This document shows, in pieces, positions 24,997-33,679 of a DNA stretch of 37,441 bases. Made by a program: the position numbers and the translations under genes. The first letter of the stretch is position 1. Each line of letters starts with the position of its first letter. The notes beneath the pieces are model-generated. The model had not been told where the DNA came from and did no database searches. It saw nothing but the letters and a program-made list of their open reading frames with translations. Source of the DNA: Lachnospiraceae bacterium (GTDB taxonomy: Bacteria; Bacillota; Clostridia; Lachnospirales; Lachnospiraceae); contig JAQYBF010000039.1 of the NCBI GenBank assembly GCA_029338875.1, forward strand, positions 1 through 37,441, read 5' to 3'.

Positions 24997-26948
24997 TGAG
25001 TGCTTTGAATCAGAAAAAAACGAATCAGGGAAAGAAGGGGCAGAACCAGGCCGGTGCAGCAGTGTCCGTAAAGAAAACCGACGGCTCCAGCATGTCCGTC
25101 ATGAAAAAGGTTCTGAAGGTTATTGCTCATTATCGCTTCCTTCTTCTATTAAGTGTGATTCTGGCTGCAGTAACGGTTGTCCTACAGCTTTATATACCCA
25201 TTCTCTTTGGTAATGCCATAGATCTGATTCTCGGACCAGGCAAAGTCAAGTTCGGACCCATGAAGCCCCTTCTTCTGGAGATTCTTTTTCTGATTCTTCT
25301 CACGGCCCTTCTGACCTGGCTTATGAACCTGATCAATAACCGGCTGACCTACCGGACCGTTCAGGACATCCGATCCAAGGCTATCCGGAAAATACAGACC
25401 CTGCCCTTATCCTATCTGGACTCCCACAGTACCGGAGACATCGTGCAGCGTGTCATCGCAGACGTTGACCAGTTGTCCGACGGTCTGCTCCTGGGTTTCA
25501 CACAGCTCTTTTCCGGTATTGTCATGATCTTTGTAACGCTTGGCTTTATGTTCTCGAAGAATATCGAGATTACCGTCATGGTCCTGGTTCTGACCCCGGT
25601 CAGCTTCCTTGTGGCCCGTTTTATTTCCGGCCATTCCTATAAGCTCTTCCGCAAGCAGACAGAGGTTCGTGGAAGGCAGACCGCTCTGATTAATGAGATG
25701 GTCGGAAATGAGAAGGTTGTCAAGGCCTTCGGCCATGAGAAAAAAGCTTCCGAGCAGTTCCGGGTCCTAAATAAAGACCTGCAGGACGCATCGGAGAAGG
25801 CCATCTTCTTAAGCTCCCTGACCAATCCCTCGACAAGAGCGGTCAATAATGTGATCTACGCCCTGGTTGCCCTGGTCGGCGCCGGAATGATTCTGGCCGG
25901 ACGTCTGACCGTCGGCGGTCTGACCGTCCTTCTGACCTATGCCAATCAGTATATGAAGCCTTTCAATGACATCAGCTCCGTTATCACCGAGCTCCAGAAT
26001 GCCATGGCCTGCGCCCAGAGAATTTTCGAGCTGATCGAAACCGACTCGGAGAGCGCGGATCCCAAGGTACTCCTTCATCCCTGGCTCTATGCTGAGGAAT
26101 CCGGTCAGGATGGAGCTTCCGGCAAAGAAGAGGCAGAGGCTTCTGGCGCTTCGGAATCCGAGGAAAAGACAGCAGAGGAGCTGCTGTCCGAACAGACTTC
26201 AGGAGAGAGGCACGAGATCGGCGCGGTCGATATTTCTCATGTCTACTTCTCCTACGATAAGACAAAGAAGCTGATCGAGGACTTCAATTTCCATGCGGAT
26301 CCGGGCATGAAGATCGCCATCGTTGGTCCAACCGGCTGCGGCAAGACGACCTTTATCAACCTTCTCATGCGTTTTTATGACGTTGATCAGGGTTCTATTT
26401 CAATCGACGGGCAGAAGATCAATGAGGTCAGCCGGGGTTCCCTCCGGAAGAATTACGGCATGGTCCTTCAGGACAGCTGGATCAAATTCGGTACTGTTCG
26501 GGAAAATATCGCCTTCGGTAAGCCGGATGCCACGGATGAGGAGATTATCCGGGCAGCGAAAGAGGCCCACAGCTATGAATTCATACGCCGTATGCCGAAA
26601 GGTCTGGATACGGTTATTAACGATGAAGACTTGTCCCAGGGCGAGAAGCAGCTGCTCTGCATCACCAGAGTCATGCTTCTCATGCCGCCTATGCTGATCC
26701 TCGATGAGGCGACTTCTTCAATCGATACCCGGACCGAGCTTCTGATTCAGTCCGCCTTCGATAAGCTCATGCGGGGCAGAACCAGCTTTATTGTTGCCCA
26801 CCGTCTGTCCACCATCCGGAATGCCGATGTGATTCTCGTCATGAAGGACGGAAAGATTATCGAGCAGGGCAGCCATGACGAACTGATGAAGAAGAACGGC
26901 TTCTATACCAAGCTTTATAATTCCCAGTTTGCAGGAGTTGAAATCTAG
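24996..26948 (+). CDS. ABC exporter half-transporter (TMD-NBD), subunit 2
   Basis: GPTGCGKTT, LSQGEKQLLCITRVML, LILDEATSSID, AHRLST; overlaps the upstream stop (GTGATGA). Confidence 0.93.
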   Translation: MSALNQKKTNQGKKGQNQAGAAVSVKKTDGSSMSVMKKVLKVIAHYRFLLLLSVILAAVTVVLQLYIPILFGNAIDLILGPGKVKFGPMKPLLLEILFLILLTALLTWLMNLINNRLTYRTVQDIRSKAIRKIQTLPLSYLDSHSTGDIVQRVIADVDQLSDGLLLGFTQLFSGIVMIFVTLGFMFSKNIEITVMVLVLTPVSFLVARFISGHSYKLFRKQTEVRGRQTALINEMVGNEKVVKAFGHEKKASEQFRVLNKDLQDASEKAIFLSSLTNPSTRAVNNVIYALVALVGAGMILAGRLTVGGLTVLLTYANQYMKPFNDISSVITELQNAMACAQRIFELIETDSESADPKVLLHPWLYAEESGQDGASGKEEAEASGASESEEKTAEELLSEQTSGERHEIGAVDISHVYFSYDKTKKLIEDFNFHADPGMKIAIVGPTGCGKTTFINLLMRFYDVDQGSISIDGQKINEVSRGSLRKNYGMVLQDSWIKFGTVRENIAFGKPDATDEEIIRAAKEAHSYEFIRRMPKGLDTVINDEDLSQGEKQLLCITRVMLLMPPMLILDEATSSIDTRTELLIQSAFDKLMRGRTSFIVAHRLSTIRNADVILVMKDGKIIEQGSHDELMKKNGFYTKLYNSQFAGVEI

Positions 26949-26967
26949 ACTATGTAAGTGCTATGAT
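26938..26967 (+). promoter_or_regulatory. queT promoter overlapping the 3' end of the ABC exporter gene
   Basis: TTGAAA (26938-26943), 18-nt spacer, TATGAT (26962-26967). Confidence 0.6.
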
Positions 26968-26973
26968 GTTCTT

Positions 26974-27015
26974 CGTGTGTTCGAAACCATCCACACGGTA
27001 AACAAAACTATGGAG
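26974..27015 (+). ncRNA. PreQ1-I riboswitch
   Basis: P1 CGUGUG/CACACG; loop UUCGAAACCAUC; A-rich tail GUAAACAAAACU; pseudoknot CCAU/AUGG overlapping the GGAG SD; upstream of queT. Confidence 0.85.
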
Positions 27016-27024
27016 AACAGAACT

Positions 27025-27525
27025 ATGAAAAACAAAAAAGCACTTTACATCACCCAGGCAGCGATGATTGCGGCACTCTATGTCGTGCTGACTGTCTTCA
27101 TCAACGCCTTCAACCTGGCCAGCGGAGCTATTCAGGTTCGGATTTCAGAAGCACTCTGCATCCTTCCGGTCTTCACGCCGGCAGCCATTCCGGGCCTCTT
27201 CATCGGATGCCTTCTGGCCAATCTTGTGACAGGTGCCATGATCTGGGATGTCATCTTCGGATCTCTGGCAACTCTTCTCGGTGCGATCGGCACCTACTAT
27301 CTCAGAAAGACAAGATTTGCCTTCACTCTTCCTCCTGTCATTGCCAATATGATCGTGATTCCTCCGGTTCTCATGCTGGCCTATCATGTGCCGGACGCCT
27401 GGTGGTTCCTGGTCATCACCGTAGGCCTCGGCGAAGTGATCTCAGTCTGCATCCTCGGATTTATCTTAAAGAAGGCTCTGTGGAACTTCCGCTATCAGAT
27501 TTTCAGGATTGAAGAAAGGGCATGA
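27025..27525 (+). CDS. queT: QueT family queuosine-precursor transporter (ECF S component)
   Basis: MKNKKALYITQAAMIAALYVVLTVFINAFNLASGAIQVRISEALCILPVFTPAAIPGLFIGCLLAN; preceded by a preQ1 riboswitch. Confidence 0.93.
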   Translation: MKNKKALYITQAAMIAALYVVLTVFINAFNLASGAIQVRISEALCILPVFTPAAIPGLFIGCLLANLVTGAMIWDVIFGSLATLLGAIGTYYLRKTRFAFTLPPVIANMIVIPPVLMLAYHVPDAWWFLVITVGLGEVISVCILGFILKKALWNFRYQIFRIEERA

Positions 27526-27650
27526 GCCAGAGAATCTGAAATATAGACCTCAGTGAAATCTGGATTCTGTCAGACATCTGAACAAGAAGAGAAGAGGATA
27601 CGACAGATCCATAAAAAATAGAACAGTAACAATTGATAGATGGTTTTTAA

Positions 27651-27692
27651 AAAGGGCATGTGAGAATGGCGATCATTCTTCACATGCCCTTT
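27651..27692. terminator. Bidirectional terminator
   Basis: AAAGGGCATGTGAGAATG-GCGAT-CATTCTTCACATGCCCTTT between convergent genes. Confidence 0.85.
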
Positions 27693-27749
27693 ATTAAAAC
27701 TCTATGGAAATGAATTCAGGGATATCTGTTCAATTCCCGGCTAGCTGTA

Positions 27750-28265
27750 TTATTGAACAAGTATGTCCATAAGGCTGGCGTAGACATCCTCGTATTTGGC
27801 CCGCCAGTTGTAACAGATGGCGTCCGCTTCGGCCTTGGTCGCTACATTCAGAGTCAGAGCGATCAGAACGCGGGGACCCTGGCTGACTGAGAGATGGACG
27901 CTGTAGCCGCCGCCCTCGGCCCGGTCATAGATCGCGGTGATGTCATTTTCGCTCTGCATCTGCAGACCCTTTTTCTCGAAATAATCCGCGATATCCTCCC
28001 GGATAGCCGGAGTGATCCGGTCCTGAAAGAGGACCAGAGTCTTCTTTCCCTCCTCGGTGATGGAGTAGAGAATCTGGGTGTGATTCTTTTCCCCGGAGAT
28101 AAAGCGGTTTTCCTCCAGACCGTGGATAATCTCCTGGATGGAAAAGTAGTCTGTGTAATTCCGTTCTGTAAAAAATTCAGTAATTTGTGTTCCAGACATG
28201 GGAAAGCCGGCACGCTGCAATAATTCCAGCACCGTCATTTTGTAGATCATATCCGGTTCTGCCAT
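27750..28265 (-). CDS. DUF4364 family protein
   Basis: 171 aa; MIYKMTVLELLQRAGFPMSGTQITEFFTERNYTDYFSIQEIIHGLEE...; winged-helix-like N-terminus. Confidence 0.82.
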   Translation of the reverse strand: MAEPDMIYKMTVLELLQRAGFPMSGTQITEFFTERNYTDYFSIQEIIHGLEENRFISGEKNHTQILYSITEEGKKTLVLFQDRITPAIREDIADYFEKKGLQMQSENDITAIYDRAEGGGYSVHLSVSQGPRVLIALTLNVATKAEADAICYNWRAKYEDVYASLMDILVQ

Positions 28266-28280
28266 GAAATTCGTACCTCC

Positions 28281-29435
28281 TTATTTTCTGACGTGATCCT
28301 TGACTGCCTTGGAAACGACCTCGGCAACCTTGGGATCGAAGGCTTCCGGCATGATATTGTCTTCCGAAAGCTTGTCATCCGGCACCAGAGAAGCAATGGC
28401 TTCTGCGGCAGCCAGTTTCATTTCTTCTGTAATCTCTCTGGCATGGGCTTCCAATGCACCCTTGAAGATGCCGGGGAAGGCTACGACGTTATTGACCTGG
28501 TTGGGGAAATCAGACCGGCCGGTTCCGACGACTCTTGCTCCGGCTTCCTTGGCAAGATCCGGCATGATTTCCGGTGTCGGGTTGGCCATGGCGAAGAGAA
28601 TGGCATCATGGTTCATGGATCTAACCATATCCTGGCTTACAATGCCGGGAGCGGAGACGCCGACGAAGATATCAGCGCCCTTCAGGGCATTGGCAAGAGT
28701 TCCGGTCTGGCCGGACAGGTTGGTGACATCCATCATCTTTTCCTGCATCCAGTTCAGATCCTTGGACTTTTTCGAGAGGATGCCGGATTTATCGCACATG
28801 GTGATGGAAGGAAAACCATAGCGGAGGAGAAGCTTTGTGATGGCAACGCCGGCCGAGCCTGCGCCGTTCACAACGACTTTGCAGTCTTCCTTCTTCTTTC
28901 CGACAACCTTTAAGGCATTGATGATGCCGGCCAGAACAACGATGGCGGTACCGTGCTGATCATCGTGGAAGACCGGGATATCCAGTTCCTTCTTCAGACG
29001 CTCTTCAATTTCAAAGCAGCGGGGAGCGGAGATATCCTCGAGGTTGATGCCTCCGAAGGTCGGGGCAATGGCCTTGACGACAGCGACGATCTCATCGGGA
29101 TCCTGGGTATCGAGACAGATGGGGAAGGCATTGACGCCGCCGAATTCCTTGAAGAGAACCGCTTTTCCCTCCATAACCGGCATGGCGGCTTCCGGGCCTA
29201 TATTGCCAAGTCCTAAAACGGCGGAACCGTCAGATACTACTGCAACGGTGTTGGCCTTCAGGGTGTAATGATAGACTTCGGCAGGATCTTTTGCGATGAC
29301 CCGGCAGGGAGCTGCGACACCCGGCGTATAGGCAAGGGCCAGATCTTCTCTGCTTTTGACATGGGCTTTGGGCTCTGTTGAAATCTTACCATTCCATTTG
29401 CGATGAAGTTCCAGTGCTTTTTCATCATTCGTCAT
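28281..29435 (-). CDS. NAD(P)-dependent malic enzyme
   Basis: LALAYTPGVAAPCRVIAKDP, LGLGNIGPEAAMPVMEGKAVLFKEFGGVNAFPICLDT, VFHDDQHGTAIVVLAGIINAL; GGAGG SD upstream of ATG at 29435. Confidence 0.95.
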   Translation of the reverse strand: MTNDEKALELHRKWNGKISTEPKAHVKSREDLALAYTPGVAAPCRVIAKDPAEVYHYTLKANTVAVVSDGSAVLGLGNIGPEAAMPVMEGKAVLFKEFGGVNAFPICLDTQDPDEIVAVVKAIAPTFGGINLEDISAPRCFEIEERLKKELDIPVFHDDQHGTAIVVLAGIINALKVVGKKKEDCKVVVNGAGSAGVAITKLLLRYGFPSITMCDKSGILSKKSKDLNWMQEKMMDVTNLSGQTGTLANALKGADIFVGVSAPGIVSQDMVRSMNHDAILFAMANPTPEIMPDLAKEAGARVVGTGRSDFPNQVNNVVAFPGIFKGALEAHAREITEEMKLAAAEAIASLVPDDKLSEDNIMPEAFDPKVAEVVSKAVKDHVRK

Positions 29436-29614
29436 AACCAAACCTCCACTCTGACTCGAAATTTTCTGTACAGGTCTGCTTTCGCATACTGTTTCATCAT
29501 AGCATTGTGGGAAAAATAGGGCAAGCAGACCGAGAGCAGCTCGAAAGCATCTGGAAAGCAGCTCGCAAGTCTGTCGAAGGATGTCAAAGCCTTGCAGAAG
29601 CCCTTATTCCCGGA

Positions 29615-29643
29615 TTGAATTCGCCTGAAATTAAGTATAGAAT
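29615..29643 (+). promoter_or_regulatory. Candidate promoter of lipoprotein gene
   Basis: TTGAAT (29615-29620), 17 nt, TAGAAT (29638-29643). Confidence 0.5.
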
Positions 29644-29709
29644 ATAGGTAATCCAAATCTAAAGCAGAAGACCAATGCATTCCCTGGAAATTTTGAAAGG
29701 ACATAAATA

Positions 29710-30726
29710 TTGAGACCCGGTGATTTTTTAACACGATCCCGTGTCAGAATTCTATCATCGATTCTCTTCCTGTGCCTGTTTTGGTGTTCGCTTTTCACAG
29801 CCTGCGGCAGTTCCTCTGCAAGTCAGACCAAAGAAAGCGCATCTTCGAAAAACAGCACGAGCCGGTCAGATCGCCAGGAGGAAGATTCTTCTGATTCCGG
29901 AAAGAAACGGGAAACAGTAAGGGACATTCGAATGACAGAGACTCCCGGTGTCACAGTTTGGACGGGATCTGACGGAAAAATAGAAATAGACGCCTCCAAC
30001 ACCTCCAAGGGCTATATCTGTGTCAAATACGCAGGAACCGCAGACCGGGTTCAGGTTCAGGTCACCAATCCGGACGGAAGCCGGAATCCCTACCCCTTAA
30101 AAATCGGATCCTATGAAGGAATTCCTCTGACCGGTGGCAATGGAGACTATTCGGTTCAGGTCTTAGAGCATGTGAGTGGAAAGACTTATGCCATCGGTCT
30201 GTCACAGACTTTTTCCGTTCAGCTGGAAAATGAGTTCACGCCCTATCTTTATCCCAATCAGTACTGCGACTATAAGGCGGATGATGAGGCGGTAAAGAAG
30301 GGCCAGAAGCTGTCGGACCAGTCCGTCGATGATCTTGATTATATCCGGAATGTCTATAATTTTGTGATCAGCACCATCAAATATGACGATGATCTGGCGG
30401 CCAATATTCCGGTCAACTACCTGCCGGATCCTGATACCACCCTGGGAACCAAGAAGGGAATCTGCCTGGATTACGCCAGTCTGACGACCGCCATGCTGCG
30501 TTCGCAGAATATTCCGTCCAAGCTGGAGGTCGGTTATTCCGGTGATGTCTATCATGCCTGGATTTCCGTCTGGACAGAGGAAACCGGATGGATCGACAAG
30601 GCCATCCGCTTTGACGGTAAGGACTGGACCCTGGTGGATCCGACACTGGGAGCCAACAATTCCGCAGCCTCGGTGAAGAAGTACGTCGGAGACGGAGATA
30701 ACTACACGCTGAGCTACAATTACTGA
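29710..30726 (+). CDS. Transglutaminase-like domain lipoprotein
   Basis: Lipobox-like LFTACGSS; Cys-His-Asp core (GICLDYASL, VYHAWISVW, WTLVDPTLG); TTG start, GAAAGGA SD. Confidence 0.85.
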   Translation: MRPGDFLTRSRVRILSSILFLCLFWCSLFTACGSSSASQTKESASSKNSTSRSDRQEEDSSDSGKKRETVRDIRMTETPGVTVWTGSDGKIEIDASNTSKGYICVKYAGTADRVQVQVTNPDGSRNPYPLKIGSYEGIPLTGGNGDYSVQVLEHVSGKTYAIGLSQTFSVQLENEFTPYLYPNQYCDYKADDEAVKKGQKLSDQSVDDLDYIRNVYNFVISTIKYDDDLAANIPVNYLPDPDTTLGTKKGICLDYASLTTAMLRSQNIPSKLEVGYSGDVYHAWISVWTEETGWIDKAIRFDGKDWTLVDPTLGANNSAASVKKYVGDGDNYTLSYNY

Positions 30727-30785
30727 CATAGTATGCCGGATAATGATCACACGGATGGCAGAATGATAGAAACGATTGGAAGGCG

Positions 30786-30811
30786 GATCATGTTGATGAC
30801 ATTGCATGATC
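30786..30811. promoter_or_regulatory. Inverted repeat upstream of pilus-like operon
   Basis: GATCATG-N12-CATGATC. Confidence 0.4.
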
Positions 30812-30855
30812 TGATAATCAATAGAATTTAGGAACAAAGAATTCCGAGGGAGATT

Positions 30856-31893
30856 ATGGAAAAGAATACGATGAGAAATCCGCTTTTTGCAGATTTTCCC
30901 GAGCAGATGGCCCAGGTCCTGGCAGCAGGCATGACACCGGAGGAAGGCATCCGGATTTTAAGGAAGGATGCAGAGAGAAAGGAAGATCAGGAAGCAATCG
31001 ACCGTATGCTGGCGGTTCTGGAGGACCATGGCGAATTATCCGATGCCATGAAGGCTTCCAATGCCTTCTCTGACCGCATGATCCGCTTTGTCTCCATGGG
31101 CGAGAAGACCGGCCATCTGGAATCGGTTCTCCGCCGCCTTCAGGAGGACGGGGAGAGAGAATACGCCCTTCGAAGGAGCGTAAAGAATGCGATTTTCTAT
31201 CCCTTCCTTATCACCTCTGTTATGATTGTCATCCTGGCTCTGATCCTGATCTTTGTCATGCCGGTTTTCCGGAGTGCCTATTCCGGTCTCGGCATGGAAA
31301 TGACGGGCCTGCAGAGGGTTCTTCTCAACCTCGGCATCTTCCTCGGCAGATACGGGCTCTGGATCATTCTCCTGATCCTGGCCGCTATCCTTATCACTAC
31401 AGCTTTCCGCCTGAATAAATCAGCCAAGAACTCGGATCCGGGCGCTGCGGTCTTCTGGGGCAGCAAAGCAGACCAGAGGAATCTCTATGTCTGCCGGATG
31501 ACGTCCATCCTATCCATGGCTCAGACCTCCGGCCTTCCCATGGAAGAGGGCCTGTCTATGGCTGAAGAGTCCGATCCGGACAGTGAATTTCTTCCCCTTT
31601 TAAAGAAATGTAAGGCGTCCCTGGAGAATGGTTCCTCCTTCTCAGATGCTGTCCGTGAAAGCGGCTTCTACAGCCGCCGGGACATTCAGAGAATTACCAT
31701 TGCAGAGAATACCGGAAGCCTGGATGTCACGCTGAATGAGATCGCGGATGACTATCAGTACAGGGTGGATGAAGCAGCGGAGCGGAGAGTCAGCCGGGTA
31801 GAGCCCATTCTGATTGCAGTCCTTTCGGGAGCCGCAGCCCTGATCCTTCTTTCGGTTATGCTGCCTTTGCTTTCCATAATGAGTACGCTTTAA
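30856..31893 (+). CDS. Type II secretion/type IV pilus inner-membrane platform protein (GspF/PilC family)
   Basis: Two GspF-like repeats: GMTPEEGIRIL...FSDRMIRFVSMGEKTGHLESVLRRL and SGLPMEEGLSMAEE...ITIAENTGSLDVTLNEIADDYQYRVDEAAERRVSRVEPILIAVL. Confidence 0.92.
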   Translation: MEKNTMRNPLFADFPEQMAQVLAAGMTPEEGIRILRKDAERKEDQEAIDRMLAVLEDHGELSDAMKASNAFSDRMIRFVSMGEKTGHLESVLRRLQEDGEREYALRRSVKNAIFYPFLITSVMIVILALILIFVMPVFRSAYSGLGMEMTGLQRVLLNLGIFLGRYGLWIILLILAAILITTAFRLNKSAKNSDPGAAVFWGSKADQRNLYVCRMTSILSMAQTSGLPMEEGLSMAEESDPDSEFLPLLKKCKASLENGSSFSDAVRESGFYSRRDIQRITIAENTGSLDVTLNEIADDYQYRVDEAAERRVSRVEPILIAVLSGAAALILLSVMLPLLSIMSTL

Positions 31894-31908
31894 AACAGAG
31901 GAGTTCTT

Positions 31909-32223
31909 ATGACGGAACAGGGAAAAACAGAGAAAAAACAGCGGATCAGGATCCTGGTCTATATTCTGCTTCTGGTCTTCTTTGCCCTGGCCTTTCTTTC
32001 CTTCTCCAGCGGAGATGCCGGCAGAGAACGGGCCACTCTGGAAAAGGCAATCAGGGAGGAGATCACAGCCTACTATGCCAGAGAAGGAACCTATCCTTCC
32101 AGCCTTTCGGTTTTAAAGAAGCAGTACGGCCTGACTTATGATCAGGACCGCTTTCAGGTCAATTATGTTCTCCGGGGCTCCAATATCCGGCCCTATGTCA
32201 CAATTGTGGATCGGGGGAGATGA
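31909..32223 (+). CDS. Small TM protein with pilin-like soluble segment
   Basis: 104 aa; one N-terminal TM (ILVYILLLVFFALAFLSF) followed by IREEITAYYAREGTYPSSLSVLKKQYGL, reminiscent of major pilin/pseudopilin 'aYyaenGrYPssl'. Confidence 0.65.
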   Translation: MTEQGKTEKKQRIRILVYILLLVFFALAFLSFSSGDAGRERATLEKAIREEITAYYAREGTYPSSLSVLKKQYGLTYDQDRFQVNYVLRGSNIRPYVTIVDRGR

Positions 32224-32283
32224 ATTTATGGAGCAGTTGAAGCTTGATATTCTGACTTTGCATATGATCAGGGGAGTTAAAGG

Positions 32284-32772
32284 ATGAAGAGAACAAAACC
32301 ATTCTATCTCCAGCAGATTTTTCCGACTCTGGTCTTTCTCCTTCTGATTCTTCTGTCCGCCTTTCTGACCCTTTACGGGATCCGCTTCTATCAGAAGACC
32401 AATCAGAAGAGCAGGAGCGGTTTTCAGAGTGAGACCGTGGAAGATTATCTCCGCCAGAAGGTCCGGAGCGCTGACAGCGAGGACGGTGTGAAAATCACAA
32501 ACTTCGGTGACTCACAGGCTCTTCTGCTTCTGAATCAGACCGGCGGGAAGACCTACCGGACCCTTCTTTACCTGGATCAGGGAAAGCTGATGGAAATCTA
32601 TGCCAGTAAGGATGCGGCTCTTTCTCCGGAAGCCGGAAATGAGATCGCGGAGCTTTCGGGATGGGATCTGACCCTGGAAAAACCGGATCTCTTACACTGC
32701 AGGCTTCAGAGAAGGAAGACAGGTACCGAGACCATTTATATCCCCATAGAGACAGGGGGTGAAGAAGAGTGA
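32284..32772 (+). CDS. Small TM protein, DUF4860-like
   Basis: 162 aa; N-terminal TM IFPTLVFLLLILLSAFLTLYGIRFY; embedded in the operon. Confidence 0.6.
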   Translation: MKRTKPFYLQQIFPTLVFLLLILLSAFLTLYGIRFYQKTNQKSRSGFQSETVEDYLRQKVRSADSEDGVKITNFGDSQALLLLNQTGGKTYRTLLYLDQGKLMEIYASKDAALSPEAGNEIAELSGWDLTLEKPDLLHCRLQRRKTGTETIYIPIETGGEEE

Positions 32773-33266
32773 GAATGGAAGATCGTGAGGGAAAGAACCG
32801 CAACCGCCATTCCTGGCTTTTCCTTTTGGAAATTACCCTGGCTCTTCTGATCCTGACCTTCGGACTTGGAATGATCGTACGGGTCAATCTGAAGGCGGAC
32901 AGCCTGACCAGGGAAGCGGCCGCACTTCGGGCGGCAGACCGGACCATAGAGAATGCGGATGCCCTGATCCGGTCGTCGGAATCAGAGGAGGATCTGACTG
33001 CAGCCTTTCAGAAAGCCTATCCCGAATGTAAAATTCAGAAGACTTCAGGAGATCAGTCCGGGGACAAATCCGGAGACAGATCCGGCCGGATCCGTTGGAC
33101 AGAAAAGAATTCGGAAAGCAAGCAGACCTTCTTTACAAAGATCAGCTACCGGATTGACGGAGATGGACTTCTGACGGCACATGTTACCGTTTCTTCGGAA
33201 AAGGGAGAGAAAAAGACAGACAGCCAGGAAATCCGGCATTATCTAATGGAGGAAAAGAGCCGATAA
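32769..33266 (+). CDS. Minor-pilin-like small TM protein
   Basis: N-terminus RHSWLFLLEITLALLILTFGLGMIVRVN resembles a prepilin alpha1 helix with Glu5 but without Gly-1; overlaps neighbours at both ends. Confidence 0.6.
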   Translation: MRMEDREGKNRNRHSWLFLLEITLALLILTFGLGMIVRVNLKADSLTREAAALRAADRTIENADALIRSSESEEDLTAAFQKAYPECKIQKTSGDQSGDKSGDRSGRIRWTEKNSESKQTFFTKISYRIDGDGLLTAHVTVSSEKGEKKTDSQEIRHYLMEEKSR

Positions 33267-33679
33267 TGAAGAAAAGAAGAATTACTGCGGCATCCGTCTA
33301 TCGGCTTGGCCTGCCGCTGTTGTTTTCGGTCTACATTTTACTATGCCTTATCACCTTGTCGGTATTATCACTGATCACATCCCGACAGAATCTCCGGAAT
33401 GAAAATCTGCAGAAGGAAGCCAGAGAAGCCTATTTCGCCGCAGAAAATCAGGCAGAGGATAGAATAAAGGAAATTGATGAAGAAGTTCTGACCAGGATAG
33501 ATATGCCGCTGGAAGAGACCTTTACCATTCCCATTGATGAAAAGAAGACCCTGGAAGTAGGGCTGAAAAGGACGGCGGAGGAAAACCGATACCGGATTAC
33601 AGAATGGAAGACCATTGTCTCCGAGTATGAGGGAGAAGACACGGTCAAAGGGCTGACGTCGGGAAAGGAGGCCGACTGA
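33266..33679 (+). CDS. PilX-like minor-pilin-like small TM protein
   Basis: N-terminal TM then RNENLQKEAREAYFAAENQAEDRIKEI resembling the 'ayfAAEagae' segment of PilX proteins. Confidence 0.55.
   Translation: MKKRRITAASVYRLGLPLLFSVYILLCLITLSVLSLITSRQNLRNENLQKEAREAYFAAENQAEDRIKEIDEEVLTRIDMPLEETFTIPIDEKKTLEVGLKRTAEENRYRITEWKTIVSEYEGEDTVKGLTSGKEAD

Noticed and set aside
29519-29580. AGCAGCTCGAAAGCATCTGGAAAGCAGCTCGCAAG quasi-repeat
   Set aside because: Two imperfect copies in an intergenic region without symmetry or conserved spacing; too weak to call.
29432-29734. 100-aa ORF on - upstream of malic enzyme
   Set aside because: Covers the intergenic region containing promoter-like elements; no family resemblance and overlaps the malic enzyme SD/start.
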